Positions 16,085 through 25,459 are shown, counted from the first letter of the stretch. The stretch is 64,000 nucleotides of DNA from an uncultured bacterium (GCA_905215695.1 CAJMQN010000004.1:62001-126000), one strand, 5' to 3'. The notes: generated by a model from the letters alone, not told the origin. Numbers and translations: made by a program.

Positions 16085-16330
16085 TTACATGTCTCTGATT
16101 TCGACAAAGTACTTCTTGTCCTCTTTCGCGGAAGCGGACTTGACAATCGTGCGGATTGCCATCGCAATCCTGCCCTGCTTGCCGATGATGCGTCCCATGT
16201 CGTCGGCATTCGCCGTAATCACGATGACGTTTCCCTCTTCCTTTTCCTCCAGAGTGACCTTGAGGTTCTCCTGATCCTGCGCAAACTGGGACGCGATGTA
16301 GCGCACCAGCTCTACCATCTTCTCATTCAT
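16085..16330 (-). CDS. khpA: KH-domain RNA-binding protein KhpA (YlqC)
   Basis: The 81-residue protein is a single KH domain with GRIIGKQGRIAMAIRT at about 47-62. In streptococci and other Firmicutes KhpA pairs with KhpB (Jag) and affects division and mRNA binding. It is placed between rpsP and rimM, its conserved position. Confidence 0.93.
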   Translation of the reverse strand: MNEKMVELVRYIASQFAQDQENLKVTLEEKEEGNVIVITANADDMGRIIGKQGRIAMAIRTIVKSASAKEDKKYFVEIRDM

Positions 16331-16334
16331 ACGA

Positions 16335-16631
16335 TTAGTCCTTCTTCTTTCTTACTTTGGTTCTCGCGGGCGAGAGCTTTTCGGACTTCGGCACGACGCC
16401 CTCTTTCACGAGCAGGCTCTTGACCGTCTCGGTGGGCTGAACGCCCTTCTCCAGCCAATATTTAGCGCGCTCCGCGTCAATCTTGACCTCCGCCGGAGTG
16501 ATCAGGGGATTGTAATGTCCGATCTTTTCGATGTACTCCCCGTCTCTCGCCTTTCTCGAATCGCAAACGACGATCCGGTAGAACGGAGACTTCTTGTCGC
16601 CCAATCTCGTGAGGCGCATCTTAACTGCCAT
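16335..16631 (-). CDS. rpsP: 30S ribosomal protein S16
   Basis: The 98-residue protein begins MAVKMRLTRLGDKKSPFYRI and contains DGEYIEKIGHYNPL and AKYWLEKGVQPTETV, as expected for S16. AGGTATGTT precedes the ATG. It follows ffh by about 65 bases. Confidence 0.98.
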   Translation of the reverse strand: MAVKMRLTRLGDKKSPFYRIVVCDSRKARDGEYIEKIGHYNPLITPAEVKIDAERAKYWLEKGVQPTETVKSLLVKEGVVPKSEKLSPARTKVRKKKD

Positions 16632-16696
16632 GGTAACATACCTCCAAAAATAATTGTTTTATCCTGATCTCGCCCGAGCTTGGGCGGTTTCAATCT

Positions 16697-18013
16697 TTAA
16701 AATCCGAACGGAAGCCGTTTCTTGTTCTTGAACTGCTTCATCATCTGGTTTGTCTGCTCGAACTGTTTAATAAGCGAATTGACGTCCTGTATCCGCGTAC
16801 CCGAACCCGCCGCGATTCGGCGACGCCGGGAGGCGTTCAGAATTTCCGGGCGCTGGCGCTCCTTCGGGGTCATGGAGCGGATAATCGCTTTCATGCGCTC
16901 AATCTGCCCCTCGTCGATGTCCCCGTCCGAAATCTTCAGCTTGCCCATGCCCGGGAGCATGCCCATGACGTCCTTGATGCCGCCCATCTTTTTCAGGCTC
17001 TCAAACTGCTCGAGATAGTCGTCAAGCGTAAAACTCGCTTCCTTGAACTTCTTTTCGAGCGCCTTCGCCTGTTCCTCGGTGACAGCCTCCTGCGCCTTTT
17101 CGATGAGCGTCAGAACGTCTCCCATGCCCAAAATTCTGTTTGCCATGCGGTCGGGGTGAAAGACCTCGAGATCCTCGAGTTTCTCGCCCACACTACAGAA
17201 TTTAATCGGCTTGCCCGTCACCGCCTTGATCGAGAGCGTCGCGCCCCCCCGCGTGTCGCCGTCCAATTTCGTCATGATGACGCCGGTCACGTCGAGTTTC
17301 GCGTTGAAGGTCTCCGCGACGTTGACAGCTTCCTGTCCGGTCATCGCGTCCACCGTCAGAAGAATCTCCGCGGGCTTGACCGCCTTTTTGATTTCGGCAA
17401 GCTCCTCCATGAGAACTTCGTCAATTTGCAGTCGCCCCGCGGTGTCGATGATGACCACGTCCGCGCCCCGGGATTCGGCGTACTTGACGCCCTCCTTCGC
17501 GGTTTTGACGGCGTCCTTGTTTCCCTTTTCAAAGACTTCGACGCCCGCCTTTTCGCCTACGACCTGCAACTGGTGGATCGCCGCCGGACGGTAGATGTCG
17601 CATGCCGCGAGGATCACACTCTTGCCCTGCTTTTTGAGCATGGCGGCAAGTTTTCCGCAAGCGGTCGTCTTGCCCGCGCCCTGCAATCCGCACATCATGA
17701 CCACCGTCGGCGGCTTGGGCGCGACAACGAGCTTGGTCTCCTTGCTCCCCATGAGCGCGGTCAGCTCCTCGTTGACAATCTTGATGACCTGCTGGGCGGG
17801 GCTCAGGGATTTTAAAATTTCCTGTCCCAAAGCCTTTTCCGAGACGGTGTTGCAGAAATTCTTCGCCACCGTAAGGTTGACGTCCGCCTCGAGGAGCGCG
17901 ATTCGGACTTCCCGCATCGCCTGCTTAATCTCAAGCTCGGTCAGCCTGCCCTTCTTGGTCAGCTTGGAGAAGATATGATTGAGTCTCTCGGACAATCCTG
18001 AAAATACAGCCAT
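16697..18013 (-). CDS. ffh: Signal recognition particle protein Ffh
   Basis: Ffh is the SRP54 GTPase that binds signal peptides through its M domain and 4.5S RNA. The 438-residue protein has the N/G domains with GLQGAGKTTACGKLA near 107-121 and the M domain (from about 300) rich in methionine, with GMLPGMGK and ILNASRRRRIAAGSG, the RNA-binding segment. Its ATG lies directly after the ylxM stop codon. Confidence 0.98.
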   Translation of the reverse strand: MAVFSGLSERLNHIFSKLTKKGRLTELEIKQAMREVRIALLEADVNLTVAKNFCNTVSEKALGQEILKSLSPAQQVIKIVNEELTALMGSKETKLVVAPKPPTVVMMCGLQGAGKTTACGKLAAMLKKQGKSVILAACDIYRPAAIHQLQVVGEKAGVEVFEKGNKDAVKTAKEGVKYAESRGADVVIIDTAGRLQIDEVLMEELAEIKKAVKPAEILLTVDAMTGQEAVNVAETFNAKLDVTGVIMTKLDGDTRGGATLSIKAVTGKPIKFCSVGEKLEDLEVFHPDRMANRILGMGDVLTLIEKAQEAVTEEQAKALEKKFKEASFTLDDYLEQFESLKKMGGIKDVMGMLPGMGKLKISDGDIDEGQIERMKAIIRSMTPKERQRPEILNASRRRRIAAGSGTRIQDVNSLIKQFEQTNQMMKQFKNKKRLPFGF

Positions 18014-18334
18014 TTAACCCTCTATCACCTTTCGGATTCGATTCAGATATTCTCTTGCCTGCGGTTCTTCGCACGCTGTGAGCCCCTCTTCGACGAGGGC
18101 GCAGATTTGGGCGTGTTTCTCTCTCAAGTGCAGACGGGATTCGTAGGAAAAGAGCGCGTCACGGCTCTTGACCAATGCGTCCCGCACGCTCTGCCGCGTG
18201 ATGCCGAGATGCTCCGCGATCTCCGCGAGCGAGCAGTCCAGATTGTAATAGCGGTCCACAATGTCATACTGCCGCTCGGTCAAAAGCCCCTTGTAGTAGT
18301 CGGACAGCTCCGCGACCTTCAGGTCCTTTTCCAT
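18014..18334 (-). CDS. ylxM: YlxM family SRP-associated helix-turn-helix protein
   Basis: YlxM is a small HTH-like protein encoded with ffh in Firmicutes and reported to modulate SRP. The 106-residue protein has LTERQYDIVDRYYNLDCSL and the HTH AEIAEHLGITRQSVRDALV, the family hallmark. It is the first gene of a ylxM-ffh-rpsP transcript that starts from a promoter inside the ftsY terminator. Confidence 0.94.
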   Translation of the reverse strand: MEKDLKVAELSDYYKGLLTERQYDIVDRYYNLDCSLAEIAEHLGITRQSVRDALVKSRDALFSYESRLHLREKHAQICALVEEGLTACEEPQAREYLNRIRKVIEG

Positions 18335-18350
18335 TCAAGCCCTCGCATGT

Positions 18351-18381
18351 AAAAAGGTGTAAGGCTCGATTGCCTTACACC
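18351..18381 (-). terminator. Terminator of smc-ftsY transcript
   Basis: The minus-strand RNA pairs GGTGTAAGG with CCTTACACC, followed by five T residues. It overlaps the start of the ylxM promoter. Confidence 0.85.
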
Positions 18382-18382
18382 T

Positions 18383-18411
18383 ATATTAACAGATTTTGCG
18401 GAAGCTGTCAA
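18383..18411 (-). promoter_or_regulatory. Promoter of ylxM-ffh, abutting the ftsY terminator
   Basis: On the minus strand the consensus -35 TTGACA (18406-18411) is 17 bases from TAATAT (18383-18388). The predicted start near 18376 falls inside the ftsY terminator hairpin, so only read-through RNA, not the ylxM transcript, can form the full stem. Confidence 0.8.
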
Positions 18412-18469
18412 GAGTTTTTTTGTGGGCGGGAAAAATAACGGGGAGCTGTCGAGGGACGAGGGCGCGGCG

Positions 18470-19351
18470 TCAGACGATTGCCTCGATAAAGCTCTTCTTG
18501 TCAAATTCCTCGAGGTCGTCAAGTTTTTCCCCAAGTCCCACGAAGCGCACGGGAATGTCCGCCTCCTGTTCCACCGCGAACACCACGCCGCCCTTTGCCG
18601 TACCGTCCAATTTGGTCAGGACAATGCCGTCGAGTTCCACCGCTTCGTGGAACGCGCGCACCTGCTGAACGCCGTTCTGCCCGAGGCTCGCGTCGAGTAC
18701 GATAAAGTTGTAGTGCGCCGCCTCCGGGTATTCCCGGTCGATGATGCGGTTCATCTTCTTGAGCTCTTCCATGAGGTTGGTCTTGTTGTGCAGGCGACCC
18801 GCCGTATCCACAATCAAAACGTCCGTCTTTTTCTGCTTACAGCTTGCGATGGCATCGAACACCACCGCAGACGGGTCCGCGCCCTCCGTGTGCTTGATGA
18901 CGCGCACGTCCGCGCGCTCCCCCCAAATCGAAAGCTGGTCGGACGCCGCCGCGCGGAAGGTGTCCGCCGCCGCGAGCGTCACGCTCTTTTTCTGCTTTAA
19001 AAAGTAATTCGCGAGCTTTCCGATGGAGGTCGTCTTTCCGACGCCGTTCACCCCCACCACCATGATGACGGCGGGATATTCGATGCCCTCCTCGTCGTCG
19101 GGCAGATATTCCCCGAGAATCTCGCGAAGCGCCGCCTTGATGTCCTCTTCCTCGCGGAGCTTTTCGCTCTTCACCCGGTCGCGGAGCTCCTCCGTCACCA
19201 CCTCCGCAACGCCCACCGAGGCGTCCGCGGCAATCAAAGCGTTTTCAAGCTCCTCGAAAAATTCCTCGTCGATTCTGCCCCGGCGGAAGATTCCGCCGAT
19301 GGCGTCCCTCGTCTTTTTGAGTCCGTTTTGCAGTTTTTTGAAAAATCCCAT
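18470..19351 (-). CDS. ftsY: Signal recognition particle receptor FtsY
   Basis: FtsY is the membrane-associated SRP receptor GTPase. The 293-residue protein is a compact NG form without the long acidic A domain: G1 VGVNGVGKTTSIGKLA near 104-119, DTAGRLHNK and TKLDGTAKGG. It ends the smc-ftsY transcript 24 bases after smc. Confidence 0.97.
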   Translation of the reverse strand: MGFFKKLQNGLKKTRDAIGGIFRRGRIDEEFFEELENALIAADASVGVAEVVTEELRDRVKSEKLREEEDIKAALREILGEYLPDDEEGIEYPAVIMVVGVNGVGKTTSIGKLANYFLKQKKSVTLAAADTFRAAASDQLSIWGERADVRVIKHTEGADPSAVVFDAIASCKQKKTDVLIVDTAGRLHNKTNLMEELKKMNRIIDREYPEAAHYNFIVLDASLGQNGVQQVRAFHEAVELDGIVLTKLDGTAKGGVVFAVEQEADIPVRFVGLGEKLDDLEEFDKKSFIEAIV

Positions 19352-19375
19352 GTTTCGCTCCGATTTGTCTTTTTA

Positions 19376-22300
19376 TCAGGCGCTCGTGTCAAGCTTGATT
19401 GCGTCGGCGAGTTTGACCGAAACAATCTTCGAGACGCCCTTCTCCTCCATGGTCACGCCGAAGAGCGCGTCCGCAAGCTCCATTGTCGGCTTTCTGTGCG
19501 TGATGACGATGAACTGCGTCTCCTTGGAAAAGTTCTTGAGATAGCTCGCAAACCGTCCCACATTGGCGTCGTCGAGCGCCGCCTCGATCTCGTCCAATAC
19601 GCAGAAGGGCATCGGGCGGAGCTTGAGGATGGAGAACAGAATCGCGATCGCCGTCAGCGCCTTCTCGCCGCCCGAGAGCAGAGAGATGGACTGCAGTTTC
19701 TTTCCGGGCGGTTCCGCGACGATTTCGATGCCCGCCTCGAGGGGGTCTCCGCTCTCGGTCTCTTCGAGCAGAAGTTTCGCCGAACCGCCGCCGAAGAGCT
19801 CCTTGAAGATGCGCATAAAGTTGTTGTTGATGTCCACGAATCCCTTGGTGAACCGCTCGAGCATCTCGTCGGTCAGGTCGTGAATGATTTGGTTCAAATC
19901 CGATTCCGCCGTCACGAGGTCGTTGCGCTGGGTGTCCATGTCGTCGTAGCGCGCCTTCATCTCCTTGTAGTCCTCAATGGCGTTCACGTTGACGAAACCC
20001 AATCCGTTGATGTCCCTCTTCAGCTTGTTGATGAGAGCGGGTGCCTTCTCCGCGTCGAATTCCTCGGACTTGTAGGCGAGCGCAGTCTCGTAGGTGCACT
20101 GGTATTCTTCCCAAATGCGGTCCTGCATATTCTCCATGTCCGTATCCACTTTGGAGAGGTTGAATTCTTCCTTGTACTTTAGGTCGTTGAGCCGGGAGAT
20201 TTCCTCGTTCAGCTCCATGCGGGCGCGGTCGCTCTCCGAGAGCTTTGTCTGCATGTCCTTCTTGTAGCGGTCGAGTCCCGCGAGCTTTGCCTCGAGTTCG
20301 GCGAGCCGCTCCTTGGAACTCTCGTCCAATTCCACCGCCTCGTCGGGATTTTCAAGCTCGTCGAGAGAGCCCTGCGTGTTCTTGAGCTGGGAACGCACAA
20401 AGTTGATCTGTTCCTCGGCGTTCTTGATTTCCTCCCGATACCGCTCGATGTCCGAGACCGCCGAAGCAATCTGGGATTCCACCCGCGCAATTTCCACCTT
20501 CGCCTGCGTGCTGTCCGCGGAAATCTGATCCCGTTTTTTGCGCAGGGCGTCGTATTCGTCCCGCGTGCGCGTGCGCTGGTCGTCCGCGCTCTCCTTCTGT
20601 CCGGAGACTTTGGACTCGAGTTCGTCCACGCGCGCGAGGTCGCTCTCTATCTTTCTGATTCTGTCCTCGATCGCCCGGCTGTCCCGGGTCAGATCCTCCG
20701 CCTCGCGCAGGTGCTCGTTCAGGTCGAGCATTGCCTTTTCGAGTTTCTCGTTGACGACGGCAAAGTCGAGCTCGAGCGCGTGCAGTTTCGCGTCCGCCGC
20801 CTCCACCGTCTCCCGACGCGCCTGCGTGCTCTTTTCGAGGCGTTCGGATTCCTCGCCGAGCTTTTTCATGCGAAGCGCGGAAGAGGCAAGCTCTTCCTTC
20901 GCCGCGGCGAGCTCGCGCTCCGCGGACAGAAGGCTGGACGCCTCGCTCCTGCGGGAACCGCCCGTCATTGCGCCGAAGGGATGAATGACGTCCCCCTCGA
21001 GGGTGACGATCTTCATCGAGTAATTGATGGCACGGGCGAGATTCACCGCGTTGTCGATGTTGTCGCAGATGACCGTGCGCCCGAGCAGGCTGGAGTAAAC
21101 GGCGCGGTAGCGGGAATCCACCTCGACGAGTTCGTCCCCGACTCCGATATATCCCTTCTGTCCCTTCAGCCGCGAGACCGTAAGGCTGTCCGCGGGGCGC
21201 GCCTTGACGGCGTCCATCGGAAGGAAGGTCACCCTGCCGTACCGCTGATTCTTCAGGTACGCGATGAGCGCTTTGGCGTCGTTTTGGGTATGTACGACGA
21301 TATTCTGCATCGCTGCGCCGAGCGCGACGTCAACGGCGACCTCGTACTCCTTGGGTACGGTCATGAGCTTGGCAACACTGCCGCACACCCGACTTCCGAG
21401 CGAGGAATCGTCCTTGCAGTCGTTGAGGAGAAGGCGGACGGAGTTGTTGTAACCCTCGTTGTTCTCCGTGATTCGGGTCAACATTTTGACCTTGGACTCG
21501 AGTCCCGCGCAGTTCGACGACAGGGACTGGAGTTCCCGCCGCGCTTTCTCGAGGGCGCGGGTTTCCGTCTCCAACGCGAGCGCGAGTTTGTTGCGCTCCG
21601 CCTGCATGGCGTCCCGCTTTTCCGCGCGGTCGGAGAGCATGGTCTTTGCGAGTTCCACGTCCTCCTTGCGCTGGTTGTTTTCGGCGTTGATTTCGACAAT
21701 GCTTTTCAAAAGTTCGGCGTGACGGTCCGAAATCGCTTTGCGCTCCGCTTCGAGCCCCGAAAGGTTTGCTTTGATGTCCGAAAGTTTTTGCAGAGAATCG
21801 TAGAGCTGGCGCTCCGAGACGTCTGCCTCGCTCTCGCCCTTGGAGATGAGATCCACCACGGACAGGAACTGTTCGGAGAGGTCCTCCGCGCGGCGGTTGA
21901 GCTCGGCAAGCTCCCGCGTGTCGCGCTCCTTGGACGCCTCCGCCTCCGAAAGCCCGTGCCGCGCGCGCTCCACCTGCTGTTCGTAACCCGCGATGTCGAA
22001 TTCGAGTTTGACGCAGAGCTGTTTTAAGTGCTTGATTCGTTCCTGAATCAGGTTGTACTCGGAGGTCTGTTTTTCGATGCCGACCATGAGCGCAACCCGC
22101 TCTTCCTGCAATTCCTTGGCGTCCTCGTCGATAGAGGAAATCTTCTCCATCGCCGCATCGTACTCCCGGTTGGCGCGGTCGCAACCCTCCTGTTTGACCC
22201 GGAGCTCCTCGCTGATTCCGTTCAGTTTGTCCTGAATCCGCGCCTTGACGGTGTTGACGCCGTCGTACTGGCTCACGTAGTAGTTGAGTTCCTGAACTTT

Positions 22301-22966
22301 CAGCAATTCCTTCCACTCGAGATAGGTACGCGCACTCTCGGACTGCTTGGCGAGCGGCGAGAGCTGGCGGTCGATTTCGGTCAGAATATCGTTGATTCGG
22401 GAGAGATTGTCCCGCGTCCGCGCGAGCTTGCGCTCCGTCTCGAGCTTCTTTGCCTTGAACTTGCTGATTCCGCAAGCCTCCTCAAAGATCCCCCGGCGGT
22501 CTTCGGGCTTTGCGGAAATCAGGGCGTCGATTCTGCCCTGCCCGATGATGGAATACCCTTCTTTGCCGATTCCGATGTCCCGAAGGAGATCGACGACGTC
22601 CCGCAGACGGCAGGGCGTGCGGTTGATGGCGTATTCGCTCTCCCCCGAGCGGTACAGCTTGCGCGAAATCACGACCTCGGTGAATTCCACCGGGAGCGTG
22701 TTGTCGTCGTTGTCGAAAAAGAGGGAGACCTCACAGTACGAAAGCGATTTTCTGCGCTCCGTGCCGCTGAAGATGACGTCGAGCATGTTGTTGCCGCGAA
22801 GGGATTTCGCGCTCTGCTCGCCGAGCACCCACCGAATGGAATCCGCGACGTTGCTCTTGCCGCACCCGTTCGGTCCCACGATTCCCGTGATTCCGTCCCC
22901 GAACTGCACTTCGAGCTTGTCGGCGAAGGATTTAAATCCGAATACTTCTAATTTCTTAAATCTCAA
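19376..22966 (-). CDS. smc: Chromosome segregation protein SMC
   Basis: SMC is the condensin ATPase that compacts and aligns chromosome arms with ScpA and ScpB. The 1196-residue protein has Walker A GPNGCGKSNVADS at about 32-44, two long coiled coils, a central hinge (about 510-650, GYIGVGDELVEV), the C-terminal signature LSGGEKALTAIA and Walker B FCVLDEIEAALDD. The head and hinge order and the length are canonical. It follows rnc by 14 bases. Confidence 0.98.
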   Translation of the reverse strand: MRFKKLEVFGFKSFADKLEVQFGDGITGIVGPNGCGKSNVADSIRWVLGEQSAKSLRGNNMLDVIFSGTERRKSLSYCEVSLFFDNDDNTLPVEFTEVVISRKLYRSGESEYAINRTPCRLRDVVDLLRDIGIGKEGYSIIGQGRIDALISAKPEDRRGIFEEACGISKFKAKKLETERKLARTRDNLSRINDILTEIDRQLSPLAKQSESARTYLEWKELLKVQELNYYVSQYDGVNTVKARIQDKLNGISEELRVKQEGCDRANREYDAAMEKISSIDEDAKELQEERVALMVGIEKQTSEYNLIQERIKHLKQLCVKLEFDIAGYEQQVERARHGLSEAEASKERDTRELAELNRRAEDLSEQFLSVVDLISKGESEADVSERQLYDSLQKLSDIKANLSGLEAERKAISDRHAELLKSIVEINAENNQRKEDVELAKTMLSDRAEKRDAMQAERNKLALALETETRALEKARRELQSLSSNCAGLESKVKMLTRITENNEGYNNSVRLLLNDCKDDSSLGSRVCGSVAKLMTVPKEYEVAVDVALGAAMQNIVVHTQNDAKALIAYLKNQRYGRVTFLPMDAVKARPADSLTVSRLKGQKGYIGVGDELVEVDSRYRAVYSSLLGRTVICDNIDNAVNLARAINYSMKIVTLEGDVIHPFGAMTGGSRRSEASSLLSAERELAAAKEELASSALRMKKLGEESERLEKSTQARRETVEAADAKLHALELDFAVVNEKLEKAMLDLNEHLREAEDLTRDSRAIEDRIRKIESDLARVDELESKVSGQKESADDQRTRTRDEYDALRKKRDQISADSTQAKVEIARVESQIASAVSDIERYREEIKNAEEQINFVRSQLKNTQGSLDELENPDEAVELDESSKERLAELEAKLAGLDRYKKDMQTKLSESDRARMELNEEISRLNDLKYKEEFNLSKVDTDMENMQDRIWEEYQCTYETALAYKSEEFDAEKAPALINKLKRDINGLGFVNVNAIEDYKEMKARYDDMDTQRNDLVTAESDLNQIIHDLTDEMLERFTKGFVDINNNFMRIFKELFGGGSAKLLLEETESGDPLEAGIEIVAEPPGKKLQSISLLSGGEKALTAIAILFSILKLRPMPFCVLDEIEAALDDANVGRFASYLKNFSKETQFIVITHRKPTMELADALFGVTMEEKGVSKIVSVKLADAIKLDTSA

Positions 22967-22980
22967 TGTCTCGTTCCCCG

Positions 22981-23883
22981 TTAAATCTTCAGTTTCTTGA
23001 GCGCCTTTTCCGCTGCCTGCATTTCGGCAGCCTTCTTGCTCCCGCCCGTTCCCCGCGAAATCTTCTCGCCGTCGATTTCAAGCCGAACCGTAAATTTCGG
23101 CTCGTGCTCGGGACCTTCCTTCTTCTCCTGTATATAGTCGGGCGTGCGCCCCGCCTTTTGCATCGCCTCGGACAGCCGGGATTTTGCGTCCTTCTCGGGC
23201 TGAACGGGAGCGGGCTTCGGCAGGGATTTTTTGGCGGTTTTCCACACAGGTTTCTCCAAAGTCTGCTCCGCTTTCTTTGCGCGCGTTGCCTTCGGCTTGG
23301 GCGCGGCGGGCGCAAGAACTTCCGCTTTCGGCTTTTCGGCTTTTCCCTCTTTCGGTTTCTCGGCGGGCTTTTCCGCCTTGGGCTTGACCACCCGGCGCAC
23401 CGTGCGAAGCGGTTTTTTGCGGTTCGCCGGGTCGAGGCTCGACTCGATTTCAGGCGCGAGCGTCTCCAAAATAAACTTTTTCGCAGGAGCGAGACCGCCG
23501 TCGAGGTAAATTGCCGCGACGGAAGCCTCGAAAAGGTCTTCGCAGATGGACTTGTTGTCCTTGTTCTTGAGTTCGCCCATGCCGAGGAGCAGGCAATCGT
23601 TCAGGCGTTTGCGAAGAACTGCCGCCGAGAGCGGCTCTGTGGAGAGAATGTGCTGGCAAATCTCCGTCAGCTCACCCTCGTGCTTTTCGGGAAAGCGCTT
23701 AAACAAATGCTCCTTCACCACAAAACCAAGGATGGAATCCCCGAAAAACTCGAGGATTTCGTTGGATTCCGAACCCGGGTTTTCGTTGATGTAGGAGGCA
23801 TGCGTAAACGCTTTCCGGAGAAGCATTTTGTCGCGGAAGACATAGCCGAGCTTGTCCTCCGCCTCGCTCACGTCAAAGATCAT
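22981..23883 (-). CDS. rnc: Ribonuclease III with an extended basic linker
   Basis: RNase III cleaves double-stranded RNA in rRNA and mRNA processing. The catalytic domain (1-150) holds NEILEFFGDSILG with acidic residues at 42, 45 and 49, and CEDLFEA with Asp116 and Glu119, so all metal ligands are present. The double-stranded RNA-binding domain is at about 234-299 (ending GGSKKAAEMQAAEKALKKLK). Between them lies an unusual Lys/Pro/Ala-rich linker of about 80 residues (152-231), making the protein 300 residues instead of about 230. Its ATG overlaps the plsX stop region by 11 bases. Confidence 0.94.
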   Translation of the reverse strand: MIFDVSEAEDKLGYVFRDKMLLRKAFTHASYINENPGSESNEILEFFGDSILGFVVKEHLFKRFPEKHEGELTEICQHILSTEPLSAAVLRKRLNDCLLLGMGELKNKDNKSICEDLFEASVAAIYLDGGLAPAKKFILETLAPEIESSLDPANRKKPLRTVRRVVKPKAEKPAEKPKEGKAEKPKAEVLAPAAPKPKATRAKKAEQTLEKPVWKTAKKSLPKPAPVQPEKDAKSRLSEAMQKAGRTPDYIQEKKEGPEHEPKFTVRLEIDGEKISRGTGGSKKAAEMQAAEKALKKLKI

Positions 23884-24898
23884 AGGCGCCCATGCCTTTG
23901 AGACCGTCGGTAATTTTCGCCGTCACGTCAAGCTCCGCCATGCGTTTTACCTGCCCAATTGCCGCCGCGATCGCCGTCGCGTTGGAGCCGCCGTGCGCCT
24001 TTACAAGCACCTTCTCCACACCGAGAAGGGTTGCGCCGCCGATTCGGTTGTAATCCATTCTGCGCTTGAGCGCGCGGAGGGATTTCTTCATGAGGAGCGC
24101 ACCGAGTTTGGAGAGGAAAGATTTTGTCACTTCATCCTTGAGCACGGACATAACGGTATTCGCCGTGCCCTCGAGACTCTTTAAGGCGACGTTGCCCGCA
24201 AAGCCGTCGGTGACGATGACGTCGTAGTCACCCGAGAGGATTTCGCGCGCTTCCATATTGCCGACAAAGTTGATGATTCCCTTTTCATTCAGCTCTTTGA
24301 GCTTTGCAAATGCGTTGTGGTTGAGTTCGTTGCCCTTCTTGTCCTCCACGCCGTTCGAGAGGAGCGCGACCTTGGGAGCATTCAATCCGAACATGGCGCG
24401 CATGTAGATGCTCCCCATCATGCCGAACTGCGCGAGATAGTCGGGTTTGCAGTCCACGTTTGCGCCGCAGTCAATGAGAAGGGCGAATTTTCCTTCCACT
24501 CGGGTGGGCAGGACGGGCGCGAGCGCGGGACGGTCGATACCGCGGATTCTGCCGAATTTAAAGAGTCCGCCCGTCAGCACCGCCCCGGTGCTCCCCGCAG
24601 AGACCATGCCCGCGATTTCGGGGTCTGTCTTTGCGCGCTCGAACGCCGCGACCAAGGAAGAATTTTTCTTGGCGCGGATTGCGACGGTCGGTACGTCGTC
24701 GTTGGTGATGACCTCCGGCGCGTCCAAAATCTCAAGCCTTGACGCGTCGAAGACTTCCGTTTTCAATATCTTTTCGATGAACTGTTTGTCCCCCGCGACC
24801 ACGAGCGACAGGCTCGCGTCCTTTCGAAGGGCGAGCGCACAGCCCCGGACAAATGCTTCCGGATTGTCGCACCCGAAGGCGTCTGCTATTATCTTCAT
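23873..24898 (-). CDS. plsX: Phosphate acyltransferase PlsX
   Basis: PlsX converts acyl-ACP to acyl-phosphate for PlsY in phospholipid synthesis. The 341-residue protein starts MKIIADAFGCDNPEA and carries GMVSAGSTGAVLTGG and DVIVTDGFAGNVALKS, diagnostic of the family. It heads plsX-rnc-smc-ftsY. The usual acpP or fab genes between plsX and rnc are absent. No FapR-type palindrome is evident at the promoter. Confidence 0.96.
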   Translation of the reverse strand: MKIIADAFGCDNPEAFVRGCALALRKDASLSLVVAGDKQFIEKILKTEVFDASRLEILDAPEVITNDDVPTVAIRAKKNSSLVAAFERAKTDPEIAGMVSAGSTGAVLTGGLFKFGRIRGIDRPALAPVLPTRVEGKFALLIDCGANVDCKPDYLAQFGMMGSIYMRAMFGLNAPKVALLSNGVEDKKGNELNHNAFAKLKELNEKGIINFVGNMEAREILSGDYDVIVTDGFAGNVALKSLEGTANTVMSVLKDEVTKSFLSKLGALLMKKSLRALKRRMDYNRIGGATLLGVEKVLVKAHGGSNATAIAAAIGQVKRMAELDVTAKITDGLKGMGAYDL

Positions 24899-24925
24899 AG
24901 ATGTATTCTCCTAATCAATACCCCT

Positions 24926-24954
24926 ATTATACATGATTTGCGAAACGAAATCAA
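24926..24954 (-). promoter_or_regulatory. Promoter of plsX-rnc-smc-ftsY
   Basis: On the minus strand TTGATT (24949-24954) is 17 bases from TATAAT (24926-24931), about 28 bases before the plsX ATG, which is preceded by AGGAGA. Confidence 0.8.
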
Positions 24955-24976
24955 ATGCTTTGCGCAACAAATTGAA

Positions 24977-24997
24977 GAGCCGGGCAAAACCCGGCTC
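24977..24997 (-). terminator. Terminator hairpin after the small lipoprotein gene
   Basis: The minus-strand RNA pairs GAGCCGGG with CCCGGCTC around TTTTG, but the T-tract after it is interrupted (TTCAATTTG). It also lies just upstream of the plsX promoter. Confidence 0.6.
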
Positions 24998-25006
24998 AAA
25001 ATAAGA

Positions 25007-25459
25007 TTATTTTCCGAAATTCGGTATTTTTTTCAGATAGCTTTCGCGGTAAAAATAAGCTGTCGCGCTCCCGACGTCCAATAAAATGTCTTTGGATACG
25101 CCGAACGTCCTGTGCCAAGTATGGCTTGCCGTCTTCGTCGTATCGACGGCATCGTATTCGACCGCGTCAAAAGAACACAACGCCGTATCTTCGACAATCG
25201 TATAGACAAAGGTCACAGTATAGGAATTGATGGAAGTCCCGTTATAATAGAAATAATAATGATACGTCCCTTTTCCGTTCCGATTGAAGATGATATAGCG
25301 CTGTTCGGATTCGGGAAGATTGACGGATTCGTAGTAGATGTATTTCTCGCCGAATACGATTCCCGCGGTTTCGTTTCCGCTTTGGTTGCACGCCGCAGCC
25401 CCCGCGCAAGCCGCAACCAAAAACATGCAGGCAAGCAGTTTGCTTAAAACTTTTCTCAT
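25007..25459 (-). CDS. Small predicted lipoprotein, function unknown
   Basis: The protein (about 150 residues) has a classic lipoprotein signal: a Lys/Arg start, a hydrophobic stretch and a lipobox VAAC with Cys18 as the likely lipidated residue (AAAC with Cys24 is a second choice). The mature part is Tyr- and Thr-rich with alternating hydrophobics and no family I recognise. The second ATG (25459), 4-5 bases after GGGGGA, is chosen over an ATG four codons upstream. It lies directly behind the rpmF terminator with no visible promoter of its own, so expression may depend on read-through from yceD-rpmF. Confidence 0.7.
   Translation of the reverse strand: MRKVLSKLLACMFLVAACAGAAACNQSGNETAGIVFGEKYIYYESVNLPESEQRYIIFNRNGKGTYHYYFYYNGTSINSYTVTFVYTIVEDTALCSFDAVEYDAVDTTKTASHTWHRTFGVSKDILLDVGSATAYFYRESYLKKIPNFGK

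Noticed and set aside
20711..22027. 438-codon plus-strand open frame
   Set aside because: It is antisense to smc and has the Val/Arg/His-rich composition of a shadow frame.
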